Shown here in pieces: positions 22,624 to 33,530 of a DNA stretch of 64,000 nucleotides. Position 1 is the first letter of the stretch, and every line of letters begins with the position of its first letter. The stretch comes from Anolis sagrei. Taxonomy: Eukaryota > Chordata > Lepidosauria > Squamata > Anolidae. The translations under genes were made by a program, and so were the position numbers. Under the pieces are notes generated by a model. It made no database searches. It saw only the letters and a list, made by a program, of their open reading frames with translations, and was not told the DNA's origin. The stretch spans positions 90,118,000-90,181,999 of the forward strand of contig NC_090034.1 of the NCBI RefSeq assembly GCF_037176765.1, given 5' to 3'.

Positions 22624-25600
22624 ATGAGGCGTGATAGGCCACAAGAGCGGGCTGCCAGCTGGCCGGCGGAGCACATCAAGGTGCTTCTTGCCCTCTGGAC
22701 TGAGGCAGCGGTCACTCATGATCTGAGCTCTCATGGGAGAAACCGTGCTGTCTATGATGGCATTTCTCAACGCCTTGCGGAAATGGGCATTTATCGAACT
22801 GGGGACCAGTGCCGAGAGAAAATGAAAGGCCTGAAAGTGGCCTATCGCAAAGCTAAAGAAAATAACTTAGTGGGGCGGCCACCCATCAAGTGTCCATTCT
22901 ATGATGAGATTGACCAGATAATGACACAGTATATAAATTGCAGGCCAGGTTTTCCTTCAGAGGTCGGTGAGGGGTCCAGCATCAGTGCAGACAGACAGGA
23001 AGTCCTCTCTCTATCTGAGCCCTGGGGAGCCCAGTCCAGCATCTCTGAGCGTTGGGGTCCTCAAGCTTCTGGGCACTGGTTACCACCGACTGCTGCCTCT
23101 GAAAGTCAAGGGACTGATGAATTCAGCTTCGTCCAGGCAGAGTCTCAGGATGCCTTTAGTGAGATCCAAGTCATTCCAGTTCAGGTGAAGGAAGAGGAAT
23201 CAGAAGATGAAATATCACCTGAGCTTGGTAAGCACCCTTCTTCATTTTGCCTACGTTTATGTCAACAGGGCCTCTTGGTGGTGCAGCAGGTTAAACCGCT
23301 GAGCTGCTGCTGAGCTTGCTGACCAAAAGGTTGGCAGTTCAAATCTAGGGAGCAGGGTGAGCTCCCACTGTTAGCCCCAGCTTCCGCCAACCTAGCAGTT
23401 CGAAAACATGCAAATGTGAGTAGATCAAAAGGTACCGCCATGGCAGGAAGGTAATGGCACTCCATGCAGTTATGCCAGCCACATGATCTTGGAGGTGTCT
23501 ACGGACAACACCAGCTCTTCGGCTTAGAAATGGAGATGAGCACCACTCCCAAAGTCAGATTCGCCTAGACTTAATGTCAAGGAGAAACCTTTACCTTTAC
23601 CTGTGTCAACAGAACCACTGCTGAAAGAAAGATCAGAAGGGCTGATGTACTGAGTTCTTCTCATTCTGAAATAATTGTTGTGTTTGAACATTTTCAAAAC
23701 TCCCGAGCTGCATTTCCCAATATTTCAGTTACCATATATATCTCAAGCACTGGATCCTCCCCAGGTCTGCTGAGAAAACTCCCTAAATATCTTGAAGGTC
23801 AGATATTTTTGTCCCAACCTCAATCCTTTTGTCCAAATTCTTAATGCCTTTCACAAAATCTGTTTTCATTGTCTGATAATCACAGTCCTAACATGTTGGC
23901 CTTGCTTGAAAAAAATTTCTACCCAAAGAAGAAGGCATCTTCTATACATCAGTAGCCTTTAATCCTTTGCACAAAAATCTAATTGTGAAGCCCATCCACT
24001 CACTTCCTTGCTTAAGCATTCTGATTTAGAACAGTACATATCCACCCAAAAACTTTACTATTCTTAAACAATAGGGAACTAGTTTCCCTCAACTGTTATT
24101 TTGCAAATCGCCTGATGGAAAAGGTAAAGGAAAAGGTTTCCCCTTGACAGTAAGTCTAGTCGAGTCCGACTCTGGGGGTGGTGCTTATTTTAATTTCTAA
24201 GCCGAAGAGCAGGTGTTGTCGATAAACACCTCCAAGGTCATGTGGCCGGCATGATTGCATCCCTGTTACCTTCCTGTTGGAGCAGTACCTATTGATCTAT
24301 TCACATTTGCATTTTTTCGAACTGCTAGGTTGGCAGAAGCTGGGGTTAACAGCGGGAGCTCACCCCTGGATTCGAACCGCCAACCTTTTAGTCAGCAAGT
24401 TCGGCAATTCAGTGGTTTAACCCGCTGTGCCACTGGGGGCTGATAATCTATCATAAATTTTGATCTACTTTGTGACTTCCTTGGCTATGTAGATGAAATC
24501 AACAACATCAATATACCTTATAAAAGTAATTCTAAAGACAAAATCACCCCTGCCCAATATGTACTAATATATAATTGCAACAAAAAGCTACCAACAGTCC
24601 ATTATGCTCTCTTACTTGAATTCTGATGTGATTTTAATTTTTGAGGAACATGCCAGGTTGCTTTCCCTGACGTCTGAATCAACTGTCAGTTCATATAGAT
24701 CAGACTAGGAGCCCCCGGTGGCACAATGGGTTAAACTCTTGTGTTGGCAGGACGGCTGACCGAAAGGTTGATGGTTCGAATCCGGGGAGCGGGGTCAGCT
24801 CCTGTCTGTCAGCTCCAGCTTCCCATGCGATGGCATGATAGAAGCCTCCCACAGGATGGTAAAATATCCAGATGTCCCCTGGGTAATGTCCTTGTAGACG
24901 GCCAATTCTCTCACACCAGAAGCAACTTGCAGTTTCTCAAGTCGCTCCTGACATGAAAAAAAGTCACCTGTAGGTATTGTTATGTAAAATCCTTCATTGA
25001 TCTGTTTGCCTTCTGAACTTTATAAATACCATATTTCTTCCATTGTAAGATTTATTTATTTACAGTATTTATATTCTGCCCTTCTCACCCCTCAGGGGTC
25101 TCAGGGCGGATTACAGTGCAGATACATGGCAAAAATTCAATGCCATAGACACACAACATATATAGACAGACACTCAGAGGCTATTTAACATTCCAGCTTC
25201 TGACCACCAGGGGAGCTGTCGCTTCCTCATTCTTTGCATACTTCCTGGAGATTTTATGGCTTCGTAAATCAGTTAAATTAGCCTCCCCACAGAGTGGTAC
25301 CTAATTTTTCCTACTTGACAGATGCAACTGTCTTTCGGGCTGCAAAGGTTGACAGCAAGCTACACAATTTTGGTCGGGAGCTCACTCCGACCCTGGCTGA
25401 CTTCGAACTCATGACTTTTTGGTCAGTAATGATCTTAATGCAGCTGACTCCCAGCCAGCTGCACCACAGTCCCGGTAAGATGCTCCTGACACACACACAC
25501 ACAAATTAAATCCAACTTGTCTGCTGAGTTCTTATTTGATACCTTTTGTGTACCATCACTTACCTTATTCTGACTACTCACTGTGTTTTCATTGCCTTCC

Positions 25601-28600
25601 TTATAGATGCCTCCTCTCCGATAGTGATAGAACCTGCACCAAGACATCTCATCTCTATGCTTGATCAACGCCCCCATCTTCGAACCCGGAAGCAAAAAGC
25701 TCAGGGGGATGGGCAGTCCAGCTACCAAAGGGGACAGCCCCAGAAATATGGCCATTCACATCAGCTGGAGCTGCAGAAAATGCAGAGACAGGTTGCTAGT
25801 CAGGCAGAGGAGAAGCAAAGTTTAGCAGAGTTCATTCAGCACGATAAAGACATGCGCCGTGAGGATAGAGAGTTCCAAGCCCAGCTCTTTGAGAAGCTTT
25901 TCCAGAAACAAACTGAGCTTATCCAAGCCCTCACTCAGCGACCTCCTCCCAGTCCTACCTCTACTGCCTGCACCAATGTTCTGCAAACCTACCAGGTGCC
26001 TGCAAAGGCTGGAGCAGGAACAACAACAACTCCAGGTCCTGGCTCACAGCTACAGGCCTTACTAGAACAGATAGTGCAAGCTGAAGGATCAGGGAAGGCC
26101 TTGACTAGACTTGCAGTGAAGGAAGCACTAGGAGGAACAGTGAAGGTGCCCCCCGACGTGCAGTACTGGACTGCTGAAGAGATACTGAGGTGGCTACTGT
26201 CTCAGCAGTCTCCTGGAGACCAATGCCAAGAATTGCCAACAGGCTCGAGGCAGTTTCCTGGTGCAGGGCACATAGGAACAATTGGGAAAAGTGATAATCC
26301 AGAGGCACATCTCTCTGTTATGAATCCATTACATGAGTCTTACCAAAATCCAGCGCTGGAAAAGAAAGACCAACTTCACAGCAAAGCCCAGCAACTCTGT
26401 GGCACTAAAACATTAGAAACAGACGCAGACTTAGAGACCCAACGCCACAGTTTCAGGCAGTTCCGCTACCAGGATGCAGAGGGACCTCAAGAGGTCTACA
26501 GGGGCTTGTGGCGCCTTTCCCACCAATGGCTACGGCCAGAGGTTCATACCAAAGAGCAGATCATGGAACTTCTGGTTGTGGAGCAGTTTTTGAACATTCT
26601 CCCGGAGGAGATTCAGACCTTGGTTCGTGAATGTCAGCCGGAAAATGGCAAGGAGGCTGTGGCTCTAGCAGAAAGGTTCCAGCTTCACTTTGAGTCAAAG
26701 AGGCAGCGGGATCGGGTAAGATCACTGTCAAAGGAATTTGTCTGGAAGTAGGTGGGAGGAAATATGAAACCAGAAATCTTTCTGTTTGACCAAAACACTC
26801 CCTGTTACCTTCCCATTGTAGAATATACGACATCTAATCACCTCTCAACAAAAGATTGCCCCAGGCACTGCCAGGCCATCAAATGCTAATCAAGGTGGTC
26901 AGTTGAAACATTCACACCTAGCTCCAGCAGACAAGAGTTCTTTGTCCCACCCTGGTCATTCCACAGATATATAAACCCATTTTCCTAGTTCCAACAGACC
27001 TTACTACCTCTGAGGATGCTTGCCATAGATGCAGGTGAAACGTCAGGAGAGAATGCCTCTAGAACATTGCCATATAGCCCAAAAAAACGTACAACAACCC
27101 AGTGATTCCAGCCATGAAAGCCTTCGACAATACTCTAGGTGTATTTACACTGCAGAATTAATGCAGTTTGATACCACGTTAACTGCCATGGCTCAATGCT
27201 ATGGAATCATGGGAATTGTAGTTTTATAGTCTTTAGCCTTCTCTGCCAAAGAGTGCAAGTATTTTCACCCAACTACAACTGCCAAGATTCCATAGCATTG
27301 ATCCATGGCCGTTAAAGTGGTGATAAACTGCATATTTATTTATTTATTTATTTCAAACATTTCTAACCCGCCCTTCTCAACCTCCGAGGGGCGACTCAGG
27401 GAGGCTTCCATCAGCAGCAATTCGATGCCACAAGATGAAACACTATAACAAATAAAACATCAATTTAAAACAGTGAATAAACATCAAGATGAAACAGATT
27501 AATATCCCATTGAAACATTGTCAACAATTCATATAGCCAATTCCAGTCTAATCCAAAGTGCTGTCATGCTTGCTGTCCAAAGGCCTGGTCCCAGAACCAT
27601 GATTTAACCTTCTTCCTAAAAGGAAGGAGGGAAGACGCCGACCTGATCTCGCTGGGGAGTGAGTTCCATAGGCGTGGGGCCACTGCCAAGAAGGCCCTGT
27701 CCCTCATCCCTGCCAAGCGCACTTGTGACGCTGGTGAGACCAAGAGCAGGGCTTCCCTGGACGCTCTTAAACTGCGAGGCGAGATGTAGAGGGAGATGCG
27801 TTTGGACAGGTAAGCTGGGCTGGAACCATATAGAGCTTTATAGGTCAGGACTAGCACATTTAATTGTGCTTGGAAATGAACCAGTGGCTCTCAGTCTGTA
27901 GGTCCTCAGATGTTTAGGCCTTCAACTCCCAGTTTATCAACTAAGAGCTGGTAAACTGGCTGGGATTTCTGGGAGTTGTAGGCCAAAATACCTGGGGACC
28001 CACAAGTTGGGAACCACTAGTATAGATGCACCTTCTTGTCTTCTTGTTAAAAGATTCAAAGGGGTCTTTCCAGGTCACTTATAATGAGCTGATTTGGAAT
28101 TTCTGATCCCTAATGACAAAAAATAGGTTTGGATCACATCTTCTGCATTTTTGATGCATGCAGAAGGGGTGAGCAAAGTGCAGCTCTCCAGGTGTTGTCG
28201 GTTAGAAGCTTTCATCACCCCTAACCAGACTAACCATTAGTGAGGTGTGCTAGGAGTTTCAGTCCAACCACATTTGTGTTGGGCGACTGGGTTTCTTAAC
28301 AAAAGACTCTCTTCATAAATGCACAGCAGAGTAACTTATTAGCAGCAGCGTGACCCAGTACCAGTAATCCAAAGTGATAAAGAAACAACAACTCACAGAC
28401 CAATGTTATCTCTTCCACAGGAGGCTTTTCTTTAGAGCAAAATAATATGGTTGCACTATTTACAAAAACAAGGTTTCCATAACACAAAGTTCAACCTTCA
28501 CAGTGGAGCTTCACACATGAGGCCTTCCTATAATGAGGTCTACCTAACACTCTGAGGCCTTTCTCCCACGGAGATCTATTCTCCCACTGAGGTTTACCTC

Positions 28601-31600
28601 AAACTGGTGGCTACTAAGCTATAGGAACACCTGTTTATATAGAACAGTTTTTTTTGCTGAATCATTGCATTCATTTAATTTTCAGTTCTTGACTCACATT
28701 TTTGTAATTAAAAATACCTAGCTAATTTTCAATATTTCTGACAATTTGATCTGCTCTTCACACATTTCTGCTGAAAAGGGGAGCTGCAAGCACTGAATAC
28801 AGGTGTGTTGTTCTTATGGTTCTAGACACGAATGGCATCTGATGACATAGTAACAGATCCCTCCCATGAAGAACTGGATGAGAATCAGAGACAATCCTGC
28901 ATCAAAGACAATCAAGAGAAGCCTAGGAGGGTTGACTCTCATGGTAAGGATTTGTTTGTTCGACTGCGTTAAGGGTTTAATTTGATAGATGAGACCTCAT
29001 CCTTGATCTTTTCAGGTTCACTTGCTGTAGTCTTCATTTGGAAAGCGGATGCAATTATTCCCGTGAACTTCAGTTTTTCATCTACTCAGGTCTGGTTTTA
29101 TCTTCAAGCCATACAGTCTCTAAATTGAATTATATGATACCATTATCTCCTTTGTGCTCTTCATACTATGAGGGACTAATTTCTCAGGTGAATATGGACA
29201 TGGAGCCCACGGTGGCACAGTGGGTTAAACCACTGAGCTGCTAAGCTTATTGACCAAAAGGTTGCAGGTTCCAATCCATGGAACGGGGTGAGCTGCCGCT
29301 GTTAGTCCCAGCTTCTGCCAACCTAGCAGTTCAAAAACATGCAATGTGAGGAGGTCAATAGGTACCGCTCCAGCAGGAAGGTAACGGCGCTCCATGCAGT
29401 CATGCCGGCCACATGACCTTGGAGGTGTCTACGGACAACGCCAGCTCTTTGGCTTAGAAATGGAGATGAGCACCACACCCCAGAGTCAGACATGACTAGA
29501 CTTAATGTCAGAGGGAAACCTTTACCTCTATTATGGACATGAATGCAAAGGGATCTTGTATCTCTGAGAATGTGAGGATGATGTTTGTAGTATAATCTTT
29601 CATAGGTTGGGCCTGTTTCATTAACTGCCACTTGGATGTTGGTGGTTCGGCCAATCATGTCTGTTTAGGAAATGAGAAATTATTTTATATGGAGCCTCAA
29701 ATTATTTTATGTTGTCCTCTTTGCACTGGGATGACTGGAACTATTGTGGGATCAGAGCATAGAAAGCACATATTAAGAGGGCTGTAATGTAAATAATTTG
29801 TTTTACAATTTTAAGATGAAAAAAAGATCATTAAACATCTTTTATGCTCGATTTGTATCTTCAAAAAGGTGGTAGGTAAGAAAGTGGAGCACGGGTGGTG
29901 CAGCAGGTTAAACTGCTGAGCTGCTGAACTTGCTGACCAAAAGGTCAGTGGTCCGATTCTGGGGAGCGGGGTGAGCTCCCACTGTTAGCCCCAGCTTTTG
30001 CCAACCTAGCAGTTTGAAAACATGCAAATGTGAGTAGATCAATAGGTACCGCTCTGGCAGGAAGGTAATGGCGCTCCATGTAGTCGGCCACATGACCTTG
30101 AAGCCGTCTATGGACGCCGGCTCTTCGGCTTAGAAGTGGAGAAGAGCACCACCCCTCAGAGTCAGACACCACTAGACTTAATGTCAAGGGTGGAGTTGTG
30201 CTATATCTGTGGGCCAGGGACCCAGATCTTCTGATTCCTAGCCTTGGGGCCTTAACTACATGCCCATCTGTTATTTTTGTATCTTGGCAGGTCTCTCAAG
30301 ATAAACTTATTCTCCATCTTCAGGTACAGAAACTCACCTTCGGCTGAGGAAGAGGCCAAAACCAGGTCCAAGGGAACGGATTGTACCCAAACAGGAGGAA
30401 GAACACGAAGAGGCAGCGACAAAGCAAAGGAAGCTGATTAATAACGTAGAGGGGCCGGAGACAATGGATGCGGGTGAAAAAATAAAGCAAATGCCACGTT
30501 ATGTGCCAGGAAAGCAAGGTGGGAAGGCAAAAGCTCGGGGGAGATCTGTTCCAGGATGTCATGCTTCTGTCACTGGAGAGAGTCAGATTGAAGGAGGAGC
30601 CAAAACAGATGGAAGTGGCAGAGTTTCAGAAGCTCTGAATGGAATACTCTTGCCTAAGCCATTGAACGAGCAGAAGGGACCAGCTGAGCTTGGGCCTTCT
30701 CGGTTGGTTTTTGACAAGGTTGGTTCCCAACGTGGAAATGATGGCCACATGTCTCCTGAGGTTGATGGACCATCACTCAGTGGCAGCATTGACATTTTAC
30801 TGGATTCTCCCTGGAGTGGAAATGGCAGTGGTGACATAACACATGATGGCCCATCTGATCCCAGCATGCTACCATCTTGTGCCAGATGCACCATGTTGAA
30901 GGCTGAGTTGGATACTGTACGTGAAGAGCTCAGACGAACGCAAGGTATCTACTGTATTCATCACATAATAGTCACAATTTAAACTCCTTTTGTTGCAGAC
31001 GGCCAATTCTCTCACACCAGAAGCGACTTGCAGTTTCTCAAGTCGGTCCTGACACGAAAAAAAAAATCCTAAAACATTGTGAGGTATTTGCCATGTGAAC
31101 AATGGCAATGCTAAGTGACTCAGCTTGAGATCTAATGTAAAATAAGAAACAATCAAAGATGAGTGAGATCACTGAGATGATTTGAAAAAAGCTTTGCAAA
31201 GATGTGGGTCCTAAACAAGGATGTGAAAGAAAATAGGCAGATGGGAGGCAAAGATAAACAAACTGTTCTAAATGCAGAAAGCAGCATAGTACAAGATGCA
31301 GGAAAAATATGAACACAGGCCAATAACCAAAATAGAATTGTGGAATGATGTGACAAGTCCATAGTCTGTGTAGAACTCACCTTCAGGGTGAGAAGGACGG
31401 GGTATAAATATAGAAAATAAATACATAAATAATAAATAGAGCTAGAGAGTTACAAATTTAGTCCATAACACCAGTTATTGTTTAGGCAATGTTAAGGCCT
31501 TTGCCATCCTCTGAGGCTGAAAGATTGTTACTTGCCGAAGATCACTCTGGCCCCTTCTGCACTGCCAAATAAAATCCAGATGATCTGCTTTGAACTTGAT

Positions 31601-32605
31601 TATATGGCAGTGTAGACTCATATAATCCAGTTCAAAGCAGATAATGTGGGTTATGTGGCCCTGAACTATATGCCCTGGTGGCACAGTGGGTTAAACTGCT
31701 AAGCTGCAGAATTTGTTGGTCGATAGTTCGAATCTGTGGATGGGGTGAGCTCCTGCTGTTAGCCCCAGCTTCTGCCAACCTGGCTGTTCAAAAACATGCA
31801 AATGTGAGTAGATCAATAGGTATCACTTCGTCGAGAAGGTAGCAGCACTCCATGCAGTCATGCTGGTCACATGACTTAGCAGGTGTCTATGGACAACACT
31901 GGTTCTTCGGCTTAGAAATGGAGAGGAGCACCACCCCCCAGAGTCGGACACAACTAGACTTAATGTCAAGGGGAAAACTTTACCTTATGGCAGTGTAGAA
32001 GTGGCCTCTGTGGGTTCCTATGGCTGATTGGGTGATTCAAAACCTGGTGCCCAGAGTCTTACTGCCAAACTTAAATCACAGTGACTCAACCCCCCCCCCC
32101 CCCAAAAAAAAACCCAAAACCTACTGCAACAATATAAAGGGGAGTATGCAGGAACTGGGGTAAATGTAAGGATCATACAAAGATTAGTAACTTAATTAAG
32201 ATGGCAGGATGTAAGAATCTGAGTATTTGAGCAGCACCCTAAATAAGTTTGTTTTGACATTTATGTAGCTTCCACACTGTATGGGCTGAGTGGAACAGCT
32301 TTACAAGATTTGTCAGAAGCCCTTGGTACTGTTGTGCACATTCTCAGCAACAGGAAATCCCTGCCCAACACTAGTGCGTCCCAGAATGTCACTGAAATTC
32401 CCAGTAGGCCAGGATGGCGAGACAGAAATGTAAGTACTTATTTTTTCTCTACCCCTGTGCATAAAGAAAACTGTTCCCTCTGTGTTATTCAGCGATGACT
32501 TTTCCTTTTTCAAAAACAGGAAAATTGTCATGTTTCTTCACATTGCAGGCTGGCAAAAGGAGAGAGTACAAAATTAAGGATATATACTTGGTTTGCCACT
32601 TTTAG
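22624..32605 (+). CDS. Myb/SANT-like plus SCAN domain protein, about 889 aa, no zinc fingers
   Basis: Six coding exons with GT-AG junctions and consistent phases: 22624-23227, 25607-26715, 28826-28943, 30324-30944, 32269-32429 and 32549-32605 (TAG). Residues about 12-95 form a Myb/SANT-like (MSANTD, Myb_DNA-bind_4) DNA-binding domain ([34 protein letters not shown]). Near 197 is a SUMO-type motif VKEEESEDE. Residues about 484-565 are a SCAN dimerisation domain ([32 protein letters not shown]). Exon 4 has a basic [13 protein letters not shown] and ends in a short predicted coiled coil (about 800-817). The domain set recalls ZSCAN20/ZSCAN29, but the order is Myb-SCAN and no C2H2 array is found downstream, so no symbol is given. 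An in-frame ATG at 22576 is an alternative start. The last exon is short (19 codons including stop) and least certain. Confidence 0.8.
23265..23605 (+). mobile_element. tRNA-derived SINE in intron of the SCAN gene
   Basis: Head GGTGGTGCAGCAGGTTAAAC (A box) and GGCAGTTCAAATC (decayed B box), body CATGCAAATGTGAGTAGATC, ending TAATGTCAAGGAGAAACC and (TTTACC)n. Full length, about 340 bp. It begins only about 40 bp after the donor of exon 1. Confidence 0.75.
24118..24443 (-). mobile_element. tRNA-derived SINE, same family, reverse
   Basis: In reverse: tail AAGGTTTCCCCTTGACAGTA, body CATGTGGCCGGCATGATTGC, head with B box GGTTCGAATCC (minus) and A box. The surrounding 23606-24117 and 24444-24707 show no other recognisable element. 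Confidence 0.75.
24708..24961 (+). mobile_element. tRNA-derived SINE, second family (TCGCTCCTGACATG tail)
   Basis: GGAGCCCCCGGTGGCACAAT begins the tRNA-like head; A box about 24717-24735 and B box GGTTCGAATCC about 24772-24782 are intact. The body ends TTGCAGTTTCTCAAGTCGCT and an A-rich tail. A sister copy is at 58173-58410 and a tail-only fragment at 30995-31072. Confidence 0.75.
25052..25474 (-). mobile_element. tRNA-headed SINE with an L2-type 3' tail, 7-bp target duplication
   Basis: In reverse: tail TTTATTTACAGTATTTATAT, then GGGGTCTCAGGGCGGATTAC (L2-like), then a unique body, then a tRNA-like head (minus: CAGCTGGCTGGGAGTCAGCT, then GAGTTCGAAGTC). GTAAGAT flanks it (25045-25051 and 25475-25481). 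The shared 3' tail suggests mobilisation by L2. Relatives are at about 57148-57602 and, older, 49190-49690. Confidence 0.7.
26826..27135 (+). mobile_element. Penelope-like 3' end fragment
   Basis: ATCAAATGCTAATCAAGGTG, then CCTAGTTCCAACAGACC, then GTGAAACGTCAGGAGAGAAT and terminus CCAGTGATTCCAGCCATGAA. It is colinear with the untranslated part of the copy at 21686-22150 and lies in the intron following the SCAN exon. Confidence 0.6.
27136..27335. mobile_element. Palindromic MITE (TTACACTGCAGAATTAATGC type)
   Basis: The left half (TGCAGAATTAATGCAGTTTG; CAATGCTATGGAATCATGGG) is repeated inverted on the right (CCAAGATTCCATAGCATTGA; GTTAAAGTGGTGATAAACTG). A split copy is at 42335-42935, and a terminal remnant near 15050. 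It is probably hAT-related, by form. Confidence 0.6.
27336..28020 (-). mobile_element. L2 3' end followed by hAT-type MITE
   Basis: The L2 in reverse (about 27336-27881) has tail CATTTCTAACCCGCCCTTCT and a coding remnant that stays open for about 95 codons ([20 protein letters not shown], then [18 protein letters not shown]). At 27882-28020 lies a palindromic MITE (CAGTGGCTCTCAG... to ...GGGAACCACTAG) apparently inserted in it. 28021-28825 shows no gene or recognisable repeat. Confidence 0.65.
29195..30200 (+). mobile_element. Two tRNA-derived SINEs in the intron between exons 3 and 4
   Basis: Copies at about 29195-29530 and 29885-30195, both plus-oriented, first SINE family: GGTTAAACCACTGAGCTGC head, CATGCAAATGTGAGTAGATC-type body, TAGACTTAATGTCA tail. 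The rest of the intron (28944-29194, 29531-29884, 30201-30323) has no recognised element. Confidence 0.75.
30945..32268 (+). other. Intron between exons 4 and 5 of the SCAN gene: repeats
   Basis: Contains a SINE tail (30995-31072, second family), an L2 3' tail on plus (about 31383-31440), a MITE of the GGCCCTTCTACACTGCC type (about 31545-32010) and, inside it, a first-family SINE (31672-31985). A mixed C/A tract is at about 32090-32112. 31073-31380 is unrecognised. Confidence 0.5.
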
Positions 32606-32737
32606 TGACAGAATCTACAACTTCTGCCTCGTTCCAGAGAAGCTGTCTATATAAGAGCTGGTAGTGTGGAATTTTTCAGACCTTGTGAATGACCTGATAA
32701 CGAACCCAGTTTTCTCTTGGGTTCTCATAGTGATTAG
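32606..32737 (+). other. Start of 3' UTR / downstream flank of the Myb/SANT-SCAN gene
   Basis: Unique sequence after the stop. The transcript end is unknown: AATAAA occurs within CR1-derived sequence near 32958, near 34430 and, best placed with a downstream GT-rich stretch, near 34729. If the last is used, the 3' UTR would include the CR1 at 32738 and the MITE at 33388. Confidence 0.3.
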
Positions 32738-33283
32738 GAGCTTGTGGTCATCTTGATATTGTTGCATTACAAGTCGGAATATTGTGTCCAATTCTGGGCA
32801 CCACAATTCAAGAGAGATATTGACAAGCTGGAATGTGTCCAGAGGAGGGCAACTAAAATGATCAAAGGTCTGAAGAACAAGCCCTATGAGGAGCGGCTTA
32901 AGGAGCTGGGCATATTTAGCCTGAAGAAGAGAAGGCTGAGAGGAGATATGATAGCCATAATAAATATGTGAGAGGAAGCCACAGGGAGGAGGGAGCAAGC
33001 TTGTTTTCTGCTTCCCTGGAGACTAGGATGCGGAACAATGGCTTCAAACTACAAGAAAGGAGATTCCATCTGAACATGAGGAAGAACTTCCTGACTGTGA
33101 GAGCTGTTCAGCAGTGGAACTCCCTGCCCCCGAGTGTGGTGGAAGCTCCTTCTTTGGAAGCTTTTAAACAGAGGCTGGATGTCCATCTGTCAGGGGTGAT
33201 TTGAATGCAATATTCCTGCTTCTTGGCAGGGGGTTGGACTGGATGGCCCATGAGGTCTCTTCCAACTCTATGATTCTATGATA
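32738..33283 (+). mobile_element. CR1 LINE 3' fragment
   Basis: The plus strand encodes [29 protein letters not shown] and then, one frame on, HREEGASLFSASLETRMRNN, RRFHLNMRKNFLTVRAVQQW and LEAFKQRLDVHLSGVI plus stop. It ends in the CR1 terminal repeat ATTCTATGAT at 33283. One frame change near 32968 separates the two open stretches. It is 5'-truncated. Confidence 0.88.
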
Positions 33284-33387
33284 AGTCCCTGTATCCTTCA
33301 CAGTTGGCTATGCTGGGTAGATGATAGTTGTAGTCCAACTTCTGGAAGCCCACATGTTATCAATAGTTGAGGACGAAGGCTCTAGAT

Positions 33388-33522
33388 CAGTGGTTCCCAA
33401 CCTTTGGGTCTTCAGGTGTTTTGGACTTCGGCTCCCACAGTTCCTCACAGCTGGTAAGCTGGCTGGGAATTCTGGGAGTTGAAGTCCAAAACACCTGGAG
33501 GCCCAAAGGTTGGGAACCACTG
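33388..33522. mobile_element. Palindromic hAT-type MITE
   Basis: CAGTGGTTCCCAACCTTTGG to CCAAAGGTTGGGAACCACTG. Target duplications CTCTAGAT (33380-33387) and CTCTGGAT (33523-33530) differ by one base. Confidence 0.75.
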
Positions 33523-33530
33523 CTCTGGAT

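Noticed and set aside
24708-24790. tRNA gene candidate
   Set aside because: A and B boxes are present, but it continues into a SINE body and tail and does not fold as a complete tRNA; the other SINE heads were rejected for the same reason.
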